From NCBI GenBank assembly GCA_964604415.1, contig CAZRYT010000009.1, positions 1 to 21,598 of the forward strand: DNA of 21,598 bases, written 5' to 3'. The DNA is from CAZJQT01 sp964604415 (lineage in GTDB: Bacteria; Patescibacteriota; Saccharimonadia; Saccharimonadales; CAZJQT01). The translations under genes and the position numbers were made by a program. The notes beneath the pieces were generated by a model. That model did not search any database. It saw only the letters and a list, made by a program, of their open reading frames with translations, and was not told where the DNA came from. Below are positions 13,210 to 20,286 of the stretch, piece by piece; the stretch's first letter is position 1; every line of letters starts with the position of its first letter.

Positions 13210-13923
13210 ATGCCTCCTCAACAGCAGCAACAGCAATACCCAACGCCCGCGATACCGCCGGCTGCCAACCAGCCAAAACACCATAAAATGAACGTGTTGT
13301 TAATACCATTTATTGTTTTGGTCTTGTTTGCCCTTAGCACAGGTGTTTTTGCAGTTTGGGCTTACTCTAGCCGCCAAGATTATAAAAACAACTCTGACCA
13401 AAAGGCTGATGCGGCAGTAAAAGTTGCGGTGCAAAAGGAAAGCACCACCAAAGACGCGGAGTTTGTCCAGAAGGAAAAAGAGCCACTCAAGCCTTTTGTT
13501 GGCCCAGAAACCTATGGCAACATCAAAACCTCATACCCCAAAACTTGGAGCACGTACGTTGTCCAAGTTGACGGTGCGGCTGCGCCGCTAGATGCTTACT
13601 TTCACCCTGATTATGTGCCCAGTGTTAGTGGTGGAACTGCCTTTGCGCTGCGGATACAAGTGATTAACCAAGCCTATGACGTCGTGCTCAAGCAAATAGA
13701 AGCTAAGGCCAAATCCGGTAAGATAACCGTGTCAGCCTACGCCGCACCAAAAGTCCAAAGCGTGGTAGGTGCACGAGCGGTTGGCGAGGTAAACATTGGC
13801 CAGAAGGACGATTTAGTCATATTGCCACTACGCGATAAGACTATCGAGATTTCTACCCAGTCAACGCAGTTTTACGATGATTTCAACAAATTTATTTTGC
13901 CCAATCTGACGTTTTCACCATAG
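13210..13923 (+). CDS. Single-pass membrane protein with PsbP-like extracytoplasmic domain
   Basis: About 237 residues. A Pro/Gln-rich cytoplasmic head with six consecutive Gln precedes a TM helix (about 28-51). A charged linker (about 52-98, Lys/Glu-rich) then leads to an outer domain beginning GPETYGNIKTSYPKTWSTYV, the YP-x-x-W pattern typical of PsbP-like folds in many Gram-positive and Patescibacteria anchored proteins. The remainder (IQVINQAYDVVLKQIEAK, ILPLRDKTIEISTQS, final FNKFILPNLTF) fits the same fold. There is no Cys or catalytic motif. Two ATGs lie at 13204 and 13210; I choose the second, though either is possible. An upstream in-frame start at 13120 would overlap the methyltransferase by 71 bp and is rejected. 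Confidence 0.78.
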   Translation: MPPQQQQQQYPTPAIPPAANQPKHHKMNVLLIPFIVLVLFALSTGVFAVWAYSSRQDYKNNSDQKADAAVKVAVQKESTTKDAEFVQKEKEPLKPFVGPETYGNIKTSYPKTWSTYVVQVDGAAAPLDAYFHPDYVPSVSGGTAFALRIQVINQAYDVVLKQIEAKAKSGKITVSAYAAPKVQSVVGARAVGEVNIGQKDDLVILPLRDKTIEISTQSTQFYDDFNKFILPNLTFSP

Positions 13924-13937
13924 CCAACACACAGTGC

Positions 13938-13943
13938 TATACT
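13938..13943 (+). promoter_or_regulatory. Extended -10 promoter (TGC-TATACT) for the pseudo-kinase operon
   Basis: TGC immediately before TATACT (13938-13943) makes an extended -10; no good -35 is seen at 17 bp. Predicted start is near 13950, just before the Shine-Dalgarno GAGGGA (13955-13960), which lies 6 bp before the TTG start at 13967. Confidence 0.5.
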
Positions 13944-13966
13944 AGGTTCAAAGCGAGGGAATAACT

Positions 13967-14647
13967 TTGAGCGACTCCGTTTCTGGTGGGACAGATCAAC
14001 TATTCAACGCGCTGGCGGAGCAGTTAAAGTTGCCATTATTACAGATAGCTCGTCTGGCTGAATTATCTCCAGAAGTTTTACCGACCATTGCTGCTATTAG
14101 TGAACAAGCTTTAATGTTGGTTGATGCCTATGTGCTGTCAAAACAGCAAATGGATCTGTTACTCGAGCCGGTTGCGGCCTCGTCGGTCTTGTATGATGTC
14201 GCTCAGTTTATAGAACCTTTTGCTAAACAGTCTGGCTACCAAGTAGAGATTGACCTAAAAGGCAACAGCAAACCAATTATTACTAACCGGCAAAACTTGC
14301 AGGCCATGCTAACACTACTTGGAACCAGCTTGATTGAAGCCGGTGCCGAGGATGATACGGCCGAAAAATATCTAGTACTTGGTACGCACCGTTCGGCCCG
14401 TGGTACTGTGGTTGGGGCCTTTAGTAACCAAGTTTCCCTGAGTCAGCAAGCCATTAATCTAACCAGACAACTTCATGGTCGAGCTAACCAAACCGCCCCA
14501 GAGCTTGGACTAGCTGGCAGTGCCAGACTGGCCATTGCCGACATGCTTAGTGAACGCTTGCACGCTCCGCTTAAAGCCTATCGCCACCGTTCGATGTTGG
14601 GGATTGGTAGCTTGCTACTTCCCAGCAAACAATTAATACTTATGTGA
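13967..14647 (+). CDS. Degenerate histidine-kinase-like protein lacking the phospho-acceptor His
   Basis: A 226-residue protein with the outline of a HisKA-HATPase module but without key residues. AEQLKLPLLQIARLAEL (about 17-33) aligns with the HisKA pattern SHELRTPLTSI..AEL, with Glu where the His belongs. A HATPase-like domain follows: ITNRQNLQAMLTLLGTSLIEAG (from about 105) is in the N-box position but has no Asn at the ATP/Mg site. GLAGSARLAIADMLSERL and MLGIGSLLLPSK resemble the G2 box and final strand in degraded form. ATP binding and autophosphorylation are therefore doubtful. The TTG start is supported by GAGGGA 6 bp upstream. The receiver-like gene overlaps its stop and recO overlaps that, giving one translationally coupled operon. 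The HK assignment is mine, from pattern, and is the uncertain part. Confidence 0.7.
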   Translation: MSDSVSGGTDQLFNALAEQLKLPLLQIARLAELSPEVLPTIAAISEQALMLVDAYVLSKQQMDLLLEPVAASSVLYDVAQFIEPFAKQSGYQVEIDLKGNSKPIITNRQNLQAMLTLLGTSLIEAGAEDDTAEKYLVLGTHRSARGTVVGAFSNQVSLSQQAINLTRQLHGRANQTAPELGLAGSARLAIADMLSERLHAPLKAYRHRSMLGIGSLLLPSKQLILM

Positions 14648-15015
14648 TGTACATTTTGTTAGTGGAGCCTGATAGGGTGTTAGGACAGACCTACTCAGAA
14701 GCTCTAAAAGCAGCCGGACACGAGGTTGTTTGGAAGCGCTCTGCGCAGAGCGCACTAGACTCACTGGATACTAAATTGCCGGATGTAATAGTGTTGGAGC
14801 TCCAACTTGGCCTGCATAACGGTGTTGAGTTTATGTATGAAATGCGCTCTTATCATGAGTGGCAGGACATTCCGGTAATCGTCCACACCATCAACCATTA
14901 TTCGCGCAGCGATATATTTGAACCGGCTCTCAAACAATTAGGCATAGTTGAAGTCCTTTATAAGCCGCAAACTTCGCTCAAGAAATTAATAAGAGCTGTC
15001 GAGAACATTCAGTGA
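14647..15015 (+). CDS. Degenerate receiver-domain protein with Glu in place of the phospho-acceptor Asp
   Basis: A 122-residue stand-alone receiver fold. The opening YILLVEPDRVLG keeps one acidic residue (E7) but has Pro at the second pocket position. LPDVIVLELQLGLHNG matches the LLDLMMP-type phosphorylation loop with Glu51 where Asp is expected. T81 (VHTIN) and K106 (LYKPQ) are conserved. Asp-to-Glu at this site often mimics the phosphorylated state in other regulators, so a permanently 'on' or phosphate-independent scaffold is plausible. The ATG at 14647 overlaps the upstream TGA as TGATG; a GTG at 14644 is an alternative. recO starts inside its stop codon region. It contrasts with the intact receiver encoded at 2398. 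Confidence 0.85.
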   Translation: MYILLVEPDRVLGQTYSEALKAAGHEVVWKRSAQSALDSLDTKLPDVIVLELQLGLHNGVEFMYEMRSYHEWQDIPVIVHTINHYSRSDIFEPALKQLGIVEVLYKPQTSLKKLIRAVENIQ

Positions 15016-15704
15016 AGCAGGTAAAGACAAAGGCCATAGTCCTGGCCAGGACTAATTACCAGGAGGCCGATCGGATTCTGACATTACTTACGCCTGACCA
15101 AGGCAAAATCCGTGGCTTGGCACGTGGCGTTAGGAAAGAACGCTCCAAGCTGGCCGCCGGCATAGAGCTTTTTAGTGAGTCAGAGATTAGCTACATAGTT
15201 GGTCGCGGCGAGATCATGACACTAACGTCAACAAGACTCATCAAGCACTACGATCACATTGTTAGCAACATGGATCGAACCATGTTGGGCTATGAATTCT
15301 TAAAACGCATTAACCGCATCACGGAGGAGGGAGCCGAAGACGAATATTTCGACCTGCTTCTAAACGCGCTAAAGGCTTTGGACCAGCTAGATTTTGACAA
15401 AGGTTTGCTGGAGCTGTGGTTCAATGCCCAACTTCTGAAACTGGGTGGCCACCAGCCTAATCTGACCACAGACTCAGCTGGCAATAAGTTGGCTGACAAA
15501 TCAATCTATATGCTTGATGTCGAGGACATGGTTTTTTCCTCGCACGCAGAAGGCTTTTATAATGCGAACCACATCAAACTATTAAGGCTAGTATTTGCTG
15601 CCAAAGAACCAACGCCACTAACCAAACTTCAAAACATTGAACCTTTTTTGCCAGCTACCCAAAAACTAGTTTTGTCCATGCTCCAAAATCATAGTCGCCT
15701 CTAG
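15012..15704 (+). CDS. recO: DNA repair protein RecO
   Basis: RecO helps RecR load RecA onto SSB-coated DNA in gap repair. The 230-residue protein begins KTKAIVLARTNYQEADRILTLLTPDQGKIRGLARGVRK, the N-terminal OB-fold signature (about 3-80), followed by the helical domain (about 85-230) with the MLGYEFLKRIN and LLELWFNAQLLKLGG segments. Many RecO proteins carry a four-Cys zinc site after the LLKLGG-x-P segment; here the whole protein has no cysteine, and NLTTDSAGNKLADKSIYML occupies that region. The GTG start overlaps the receiver gene's TGA (GTGA), so translation is coupled. Co-transcription with the pseudo-two-component pair is unusual for a repair gene. Confidence 0.93.
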   Translation: MKQVKTKAIVLARTNYQEADRILTLLTPDQGKIRGLARGVRKERSKLAAGIELFSESEISYIVGRGEIMTLTSTRLIKHYDHIVSNMDRTMLGYEFLKRINRITEEGAEDEYFDLLLNALKALDQLDFDKGLLELWFNAQLLKLGGHQPNLTTDSAGNKLADKSIYMLDVEDMVFSSHAEGFYNANHIKLLRLVFAAKEPTPLTKLQNIEPFLPATQKLVLSMLQNHSRL

Positions 15705-15705
15705 A

Positions 15706-15734
15706 TTGACAAAAGGGCAAAATATTGTTATACT
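15706..15734 (+). promoter_or_regulatory. Consensus sigma70 promoter for the 112-aa gene
   Basis: Perfect TTGACA (15706-15711), exactly 17 bp, then TATACT (15729-15734). The -35 begins 2 bp after the recO stop. Predicted start is near 15741, with a leader of about 19 nt to ATG 15760. Confidence 0.8.
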
Positions 15735-15737
15735 GCG

Positions 15738-15756
15738 TTTGTTAATTTCTAACAAA
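15738..15756. promoter_or_regulatory. Perfect 7-bp inverted repeat at the transcription start (TTTGTTA-N5-TAACAAA)
   Basis: TTTGTTA (15738-15744) and TAACAAA (15750-15756) flank ATTTC. The repeat straddles the predicted start site of a near-consensus promoter, which suits an operator for a repressor. As RNA only part of the stem would be transcribed. Confidence 0.4.
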
Positions 15757-15759
15757 ACT

Positions 15760-16098
15760 ATGCCAGAAACACACGATCACAACTTTGGCGCCGGAGCTAC
15801 TCCAGACTCCCAGCTTGATCCCGAAGCTCAACAGCGTCTGGATGCCGTTAATGCACGCACCGCTGAAATGCTAGCTGAAGTAGAAGGCTACCGTGGCGCC
15901 ATTGATTTTACGCTTTACCAAGCCGGTGTTACCAGTGAGGCAGAGGTAACAGCAAACGCCAACCACTTAGCTGTATCCGACAAGGCCTTGGCCCAAGACA
16001 CTATACATGAGGATGTAGCGGAACAGCCTTTGACCCCCAAACGCCTCAAGAAGCTTGACGATAGACTAGGTGACACCAAGCGTAGTTTGGTTGCCTAA
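15760..16098 (+). CDS. Small hypothetical acidic protein (112 aa)
   Basis: No family is recognised. It is polar, Ala/Asp/Glu-rich and helix-favouring (about 20-45, AQQRLDAVNARTAEMLAEVE, and 90-110), with no Cys, TM helix or signal peptide. The start ATG at 15760 is placed downstream of a consensus promoter; the frame is open back to 15706 but those codons would lie inside the promoter. It is monocistronic by appearance: recO ends just upstream and the next gene has its own -10. The strong promoter plus inverted repeat suggest an abundant, regulated product. Confidence 0.75.
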   Translation: MPETHDHNFGAGATPDSQLDPEAQQRLDAVNARTAEMLAEVEGYRGAIDFTLYQAGVTSEAEVTANANHLAVSDKALAQDTIHEDVAEQPLTPKRLKKLDDRLGDTKRSLVA

Positions 16099-16102
16099 CC
16101 CT

Positions 16103-16130
16103 ATGCTTGGCTAAAGCATTCGGATATAAT
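16103..16130 (+). promoter_or_regulatory. Promoter region of the flavin reductase gene, with inverted repeat
   Basis: A perfect TATAAT (16125-16130) ends 11 bp before ATG 16142. Upstream, ATGCTT (16103-16108) and AAGCAT (16114-16119) form a perfect 6-bp inverted repeat with a 5-bp loop, covering where the -35 should be; no good -35 hexamer is seen. This could be an operator or a weak hairpin after the previous gene. Confidence 0.45.
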
Positions 16131-16141
16131 CTCTAGCACTT

Positions 16142-16675
16142 ATGGGAAAGAAAGTTATTATTTTGGTTGGTTCAGGCACCGAGAAATCGCGTTCTTTAAC
16201 TTTGGCTAAGACAATAGAATCTAGTCTCGTTGAGCGTGGATTAGATGTTGAGCTGATAGACTTGCTAGAACTTAATCTGCCAGTATATTCAGCCACAGTT
16301 GAAGTTACCAAAACCTATGATGCCAAAACTCAGGCTTTCTTGGACAAGTCGCGCCAGGCCGACGGTTGGGTGTGGGTGACACCGGTTTATCACAACAGCT
16401 ATAGCAGCATACTCAAAACGGCCTTGGACTGGCAGCACTTTGCTTTTGATGGCAAGGTGCTTGGTATGGCCAGTCACGGTGGTCAAAGCCCAGCCGCCGT
16501 TGATCAGCTTTTGATGGTGGCCAGAGCCCAGCATTTTGTAGATATACCAACCCGCGTCAGCACCGACAATAGTGACTATGATGATAAAAAACAGCTAGTA
16601 AGTGACAACATAAAACAGCGCATCGAACACTTTGCTGATGAGCTGAGTGATTTCCTCAAGAAATTTACGTCGTAA
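16142..16675 (+). CDS. NAD(P)H-dependent FMN reductase-family flavoprotein
   Basis: A 177-residue flavodoxin-fold protein of the NADPH-dependent FMN reductase family. The first strand VIILVGSGTEKSRSLTLA (about 5-22) forms the FMN phosphate loop in the position of the family's GS-x-R-x-x-S motif. WVTPVYHNSYSSILKTALDW (78-97) is the highly diagnostic second FMN contact, usually SPVYN-x-SYPGVLKNALDW. ASHGG (about 110-114) is the third. Relatives reduce FMN, quinones, azo dyes or metals and serve redox defence; the substrate here is unknown. A TATAAT 11 bp upstream gives it its own short-leader promoter. Confidence 0.9.
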   Translation: MGKKVIILVGSGTEKSRSLTLAKTIESSLVERGLDVELIDLLELNLPVYSATVEVTKTYDAKTQAFLDKSRQADGWVWVTPVYHNSYSSILKTALDWQHFAFDGKVLGMASHGGQSPAAVDQLLMVARAQHFVDIPTRVSTDNSDYDDKKQLVSDNIKQRIEHFADELSDFLKKFTS

Positions 16676-16680
16676 CAAGA

Positions 16681-16686
16681 TATAAT
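16681..16686 (+). promoter_or_regulatory. -10 box of the glycyl-tRNA synthetase gene
   Basis: A perfect TATAAT ends 9 bp before ATG 16696, predicting an almost leaderless mRNA. It lies 5 bp after the upstream stop. No convincing -35 and no Shine-Dalgarno are visible. Confidence 0.5.
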
Positions 16687-16695
16687 ATTTCCAAT

Positions 16696-18042
16696 ATGAG
16701 TAAAACAAGTTTGGAAGATATTGTTAGTTTGGCCAAACGCCGTGGCTTTGTTTTTCAAGCCAGTGACATTTATGGTGGCTTGGCTGGTTTTTATGACTAT
16801 GGTCCATTGGGCGTTGAGCTAGTAAATAACATCAAGCAATTATGGTGGCAGGCCATGGTGCGTGAGCACGACAATATTTTTGGTCTTGATTCGGCTATCA
16901 TCCAAAACCCTAAGCTATGGGAGGCCAGTGGTCATGTAGCTGGATTTACCGACCCATTAGTTGATTGCAAAAACTGCGGTGCCAGGCACCGGGCTGATCA
17001 TTTAGCGGGAACGGACTCAACTGATCTAAAAGAACTGACTAAACTGCTCAAGGGCAAAGCTTGCCCTACCTGCGGTAAAAAGACACTGACCGAACCGCGC
17101 TTTTACAACATGATGATGAAGACCTGGGTTGGCCCGATTGAGGATGACAGTTCAGTAGCGTATTTGCGCCCAGAAACTGCTGGCCCCATGTTTACCAATT
17201 ATGAAAACGTCCGTGAAACAATGCGCGCCAAATTGCCATTTGGTATTGCTCAGATTGGTAAGGCTTTCCGCAATGAAATCAGCCCGCGTGATTTTGTCTT
17301 CCGTGTGCGCGAGTTAGAACAAATGGAAATGCAATATTTCATCAATCCCAAAGATCAAAAAGAGACATATGAGCATTGGCGTAAATTCGCCTGGGAGTTT
17401 TTGGTTAAGCGACTTGGCATTGACGAGAAAAATCTGCAATGGCACGAGCATGACAAAAACGAGCGTGCCCACTATGCCGCTGCCGCGCATGACATCTACT
17501 ACAACTTTCCGCAGGGCTTCAAGGAGCTGTGGGGTACGCACAACCGGACCGACTTTGACCTGAGCAATCACATCAAAGCCAGCGGCAAAGACCTGCAGTA
17601 CTTTGATGAAGAGACCAAAGAACGCTACACACCATACGTGGTTGAATCGTCCGTTGGAGTTGGCCGCATGCTTATGACCGTCCTAACTGACGCTTATGAT
17701 GAGGAAGAAATAAATGGTGAAAAACGGGTTGTGCTAAAACTTGCCAATCATTTAGCACCATATAAAATTGCCGTTAGTCCGCTGCTCAAGAACAAACCAG
17801 AACTAGTCAAAAAGGCCAGGGAAGTCTACGACATGCTCAAAAAAGAATTTGGCAATGTCATGTGGGATGATAATGGTAACATCGGTAAACGCTATCGCCG
17901 CCAGGATGAAATCGGCACACCATACTGCGTGGTTGTAGACTTTGATTCATTAGAAGACAATTCAGTCACCGTCCGCAACCGCGACACCACTAAACAAGAA
18001 CGCGTAAAAACAGATAAGCTTGTAACTTTTTTGAAAGTATAA
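16696..18042 (+). CDS. glyS: Glycyl-tRNA synthetase, single-chain dimeric type
   Basis: A 448-residue class II synthetase that charges tRNA-Gly, of the alpha2 type used by Gram-positives, archaea and eukaryotes rather than the alpha2beta2 type. The N-terminus SLAKRRGFVFQASDIYGGLAG and GHVAGFTDPLVDCKNC are diagnostic. Cys91/Cys94 and Cys123/Cys126 (CxxC pairs) form a likely zinc site in the insertion. Motif 2 starts at FRNEISPRDF (about 191), motif 3 is ESSVGVGRML (317-326), and the anticodon-binding domain follows (about 350-448). TGA is not read as Gly in this window, so the SR1/Gracilibacteria recoding does not apply. It has its own -10 box and is followed 3 bp later by a small accessory gene. 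Confidence 0.97.
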   Translation: MSKTSLEDIVSLAKRRGFVFQASDIYGGLAGFYDYGPLGVELVNNIKQLWWQAMVREHDNIFGLDSAIIQNPKLWEASGHVAGFTDPLVDCKNCGARHRADHLAGTDSTDLKELTKLLKGKACPTCGKKTLTEPRFYNMMMKTWVGPIEDDSSVAYLRPETAGPMFTNYENVRETMRAKLPFGIAQIGKAFRNEISPRDFVFRVRELEQMEMQYFINPKDQKETYEHWRKFAWEFLVKRLGIDEKNLQWHEHDKNERAHYAAAAHDIYYNFPQGFKELWGTHNRTDFDLSNHIKASGKDLQYFDEETKERYTPYVVESSVGVGRMLMTVLTDAYDEEEINGEKRVVLKLANHLAPYKIAVSPLLKNKPELVKKAREVYDMLKKEFGNVMWDDNGNIGKRYRRQDEIGTPYCVVVDFDSLEDNSVTVRNRDTTKQERVKTDKLVTFLKV

Positions 18043-18044
18043 AA

Positions 18045-18374
18045 ATGTACAGGTTCATTTGGAAGATTAAACTGAATGACAACGTTACTGAAGAAGAATT
18101 TATAAATCATTGGCGGGAAAGCAGTACTATTCTGCAAGAATACCCAGGTGCTAAAGGTACGCATCTTCATAGAATGCGAGGGGAAGAAAAAACTTTTTTT
18201 GCCGTTGCAGAATGGGAGTCAATGAAAGCTCGTGATGCAATGCAAGAAGATATAAATAATGGAAGCTCAGAACGTGGCAAGCTATGGCAGCACTTTGCCA
18301 AGAATGATAATTTTGGGTTGATTGATATTCATTTGATGGGAGATGAGATCGGTGTGGTAATGCCTAATGACTAA
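18045..18374 (+). CDS. Dimeric alpha/beta-barrel domain protein (ABM-like), 109 aa
   Basis: The layout fits the ferredoxin-like dimeric alpha/beta-barrel superfamily (antibiotic biosynthesis monooxygenase, EthD or Dabb type): first strand RFIWKIKL, a helix starting TEEEFINHWRESS with a Trp/His pair, strand GAKGTHLHRMRGE, then TFFAVAEWESMKARDAMQ with the typical strand plus W-x-S helix. Such small proteins are monooxygenases, isomerases or stress-induced proteins; no specific substrate can be named. The start lies 3 bp after glyS. It overlaps the next gene by 8 bp, so it belongs with the accessory cluster downstream. Confidence 0.65.
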   Translation: MYRFIWKIKLNDNVTEEEFINHWRESSTILQEYPGAKGTHLHRMRGEEKTFFAVAEWESMKARDAMQEDINNGSSERGKLWQHFAKNDNFGLIDIHLMGDEIGVVMPND

Positions 18375-19077
18375 AATAAAGATGAAACTTTTACTGACAT
18401 CCAACGGTCTATCAAATAAGAGCATTGCTGCTGCGCTTGAAGAGCTAGTAGGCAAACCGCGCAAGCAAACTAAAATAGCATTTATACCAAATGCAGGCTT
18501 CCCAGTGGATGACTTTACGCACGAGTCGCGAAGTTGGCTGGTAAATGATTTGTATCGGATCAAAGAGTTCTGTGGCTTTATTGATATTGTCAGCCTCAGT
18601 GATCTAAGCAAAGAGCAGTTATTGGAAAGGCTTGAGTACGCCGACGTTATATTTATTGGCGGCGGTAATGCATTCTATCTGAGTTACCTAATGGAAAAGA
18701 CGAGTCTTTTTGATATGCTCCCAAAACTTTTAGAAAACAGAGTTTATGGCGGCATTAGTGCCGGCAGTATGATCGCAACCGACAGCATTCGCTCGGCATC
18801 TGGCGCTATTAACCATCCAGATTTATTCCACGATAAAGAATATGACGAACTTGGGCCAAAGGGTCGGTCAGCTGGTAGATCGGCAAAACTTGTAAAGTTT
18901 GTGATTCGCCCGCATTTTAACAGTAAGAACTTTCCAAATATTCGCGGCGATTATTTAGAAGAAATTGCCAAGGATGTAGACGTTCCACTCTACGCTATTG
19001 ATGACGCATCAGCCATAAAGATAGACGGCGACAAGATTGAAGTTATCAGCGAAGGCAAATGGAAATTGTATGAGTGA
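18367..19077 (+). CDS. Peptidase S51-family protein (dipeptidase E / cyanophycinase-like)
   Basis: A 236-residue class I glutamine-amidotransferase-fold serine peptidase. IFIGGGNAFYLSYLM (about 97-111) is the strand-loop before the active site, and GGISAGSM (128-135) is the nucleophile elbow with Ser131 in the G-x-SAG pattern. His in VIRPHF (about 182-183) lies where S51 enzymes place the catalytic His. PepE relatives cleave Asp-X dipeptides; other members are broader. No signal peptide, so cytoplasmic. The gene starts inside the preceding one (8-bp overlap), with MTKIKMK; a second ATG at 18382 is an alternative start. The following hydrolase begins 6 bp downstream, making an operon of small hydrolytic enzymes. 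Confidence 0.88.
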   Translation: MTKIKMKLLLTSNGLSNKSIAAALEELVGKPRKQTKIAFIPNAGFPVDDFTHESRSWLVNDLYRIKEFCGFIDIVSLSDLSKEQLLERLEYADVIFIGGGNAFYLSYLMEKTSLFDMLPKLLENRVYGGISAGSMIATDSIRSASGAINHPDLFHDKEYDELGPKGRSAGRSAKLVKFVIRPHFNSKNFPNIRGDYLEEIAKDVDVPLYAIDDASAIKIDGDKIEVISEGKWKLYE

Positions 19078-19083
19078 GACAGG

Positions 19084-19638
19084 ATGAAAACAGCATTTTT
19101 ATTACATGGCACAGGCGGGGGCAGCAAAGATTACTTTTGGTTTGCTGACACAAAAAAGTACCTGGAACAACATGGATACGAAGTATGGTGGCCGCAATTG
19201 CCAAATACAGATCACCCAGAATTTGAAGAAACACTCAATTTTGTCGAAGACAATATGCCAGCTTTTGACGAGCAGACAATTGTAGTTGGGCATTCGTCAG
19301 CGTGCCCATTGATACTTAGCTGGTTGCAGTACGTAAAAGTACCCATTAAGCAAGCTGTCTTGGTTGCGGGCTATTATCAACCAGTTGACGATCAATCAAC
19401 CTCATTACTGCAGAAGGAAGAATTTGATTGGGATGCAATCAAGTCGGCAGTAGGTGAAATTGTTATGCTGAATTCTGATAATGATCCTTGGGGTTGTGAT
19501 GACAAACAAGCTCGTCCAACTGCGGAAAAACTTAGTGCAAAATTTATCCTTATGAAAGGCCAAGGGCACATGGGCTCCGGAACCTTCAACCAACCATATC
19601 GTGAATTTGCTGAATTAAAAAAGCTACTAAAAATCTAA
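19084..19638 (+). CDS. RBBP9/YdeN-type alpha/beta serine hydrolase
   Basis: A 184-residue small alpha/beta hydrolase. AFLLHGTGGGSKDYFW (4-19) holds the oxyanion region, PQLPNTDHPEFEETLNFV matches the RBBP9 cap segment, VVGHSSAC (67-74) the nucleophile elbow with Ser71, NSDNDPWG the acid (Asp132 or Asp134), and GQGHMG the catalytic His162. The triad is therefore complete. Family members are orphan serine hydrolases with few known substrates. It follows the S51 peptidase by 6 bp and precedes a membrane protein by 16 bp. Confidence 0.9.
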   Translation: MKTAFLLHGTGGGSKDYFWFADTKKYLEQHGYEVWWPQLPNTDHPEFEETLNFVEDNMPAFDEQTIVVGHSSACPLILSWLQYVKVPIKQAVLVAGYYQPVDDQSTSLLQKEEFDWDAIKSAVGEIVMLNSDNDPWGCDDKQARPTAEKLSAKFILMKGQGHMGSGTFNQPYREFAELKKLLKI

Positions 19639-19654
19639 AAATGATCGATATAAG

Positions 19655-20266
19655 ATGCGCGATTTACTAGCAATAATTGGTGCTTGTCTAGCAGCTTATT
19701 CACTCGTTCCATACATCGTCGACATAGTAAAAAAGCGAACCAAACCCAATATCGTTTCTTGGTTTACTTGGACTGTACTGAGCAGTATTGCAACAGCCGC
19801 AGCTTTTGTGGCCCATGAGCCCAAAACTGCGGGTCTGGCTTTAGCCTACGCTGTTATGACAGTCTTGGTGGTTGCCTTAAGCCTTAAATACGGAAAGGCA
19901 AAGTTCACATTATTTGATGGCTTTTGCCAATTAGGCGCTGTTGCCGGATTGGTGCTGTGGCTAATTTTTAACTCACCGACCATTGCTCTTGTTGCGGTCG
20001 TGGTGATTGACTTCATAGGAGTATTGCCAACACTTAGACATTCGTGGGCGGACCCAGCCGAAGAGACATGGCAAAGCTTTGCAATAGGAACAATTGCGGA
20101 GATCCTAATATTAATATCTCTTACCTCGTTCAATATAAATAGTCTGCTTTATCCAGCTTATTTGGTGTTGGCCGACGGAGGAGTGGCATTCGTTGTTATT
20201 TATCGGCGCAAACTAAAGGGCATTAGCTTGTCTCGCCATAGTGTGCACGAAACACTACACGAATAG
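19655..20266 (+). CDS. PQ-loop-like membrane protein with internal duplication, seven TM
   Basis: A 203-residue protein with about seven hydrophobic helices (near 4-24, 35-53, 58-76, 88-106, 108-124, 141-158, 163-182). Two related segments stand out: P19-Y-I-x(9)-P31-x(4)-W36 and P125-T-x(7)-P134-x(4)-W139. Each sits at a helix end in the way of PQ-loop/SWEET-MtN3 repeats, so the protein looks like an internal duplication of a three-helix unit around a linker helix. PQ-loop proteins transport sugars, amino acids or cystine; the cargo here is unknown. The Arg/Lys-rich tail (from 184) suggests that end is cytoplasmic. It lies between the hydrolase and a Nudix gene in the accessory cluster. Confidence 0.72.
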   Translation: MRDLLAIIGACLAAYSLVPYIVDIVKKRTKPNIVSWFTWTVLSSIATAAAFVAHEPKTAGLALAYAVMTVLVVALSLKYGKAKFTLFDGFCQLGAVAGLVLWLIFNSPTIALVAVVVIDFIGVLPTLRHSWADPAEETWQSFAIGTIAEILILISLTSFNINSLLYPAYLVLADGGVAFVVIYRRKLKGISLSRHSVHETLHE

Positions 20267-20286
20267 GGTGATATGATTGGAACAAG

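Noticed and set aside
15706..15759. ATT-initiated extension of the 112-aa protein
   Set aside because: These codons coincide with the consensus promoter; the ATG at 15760 follows the predicted transcription start.
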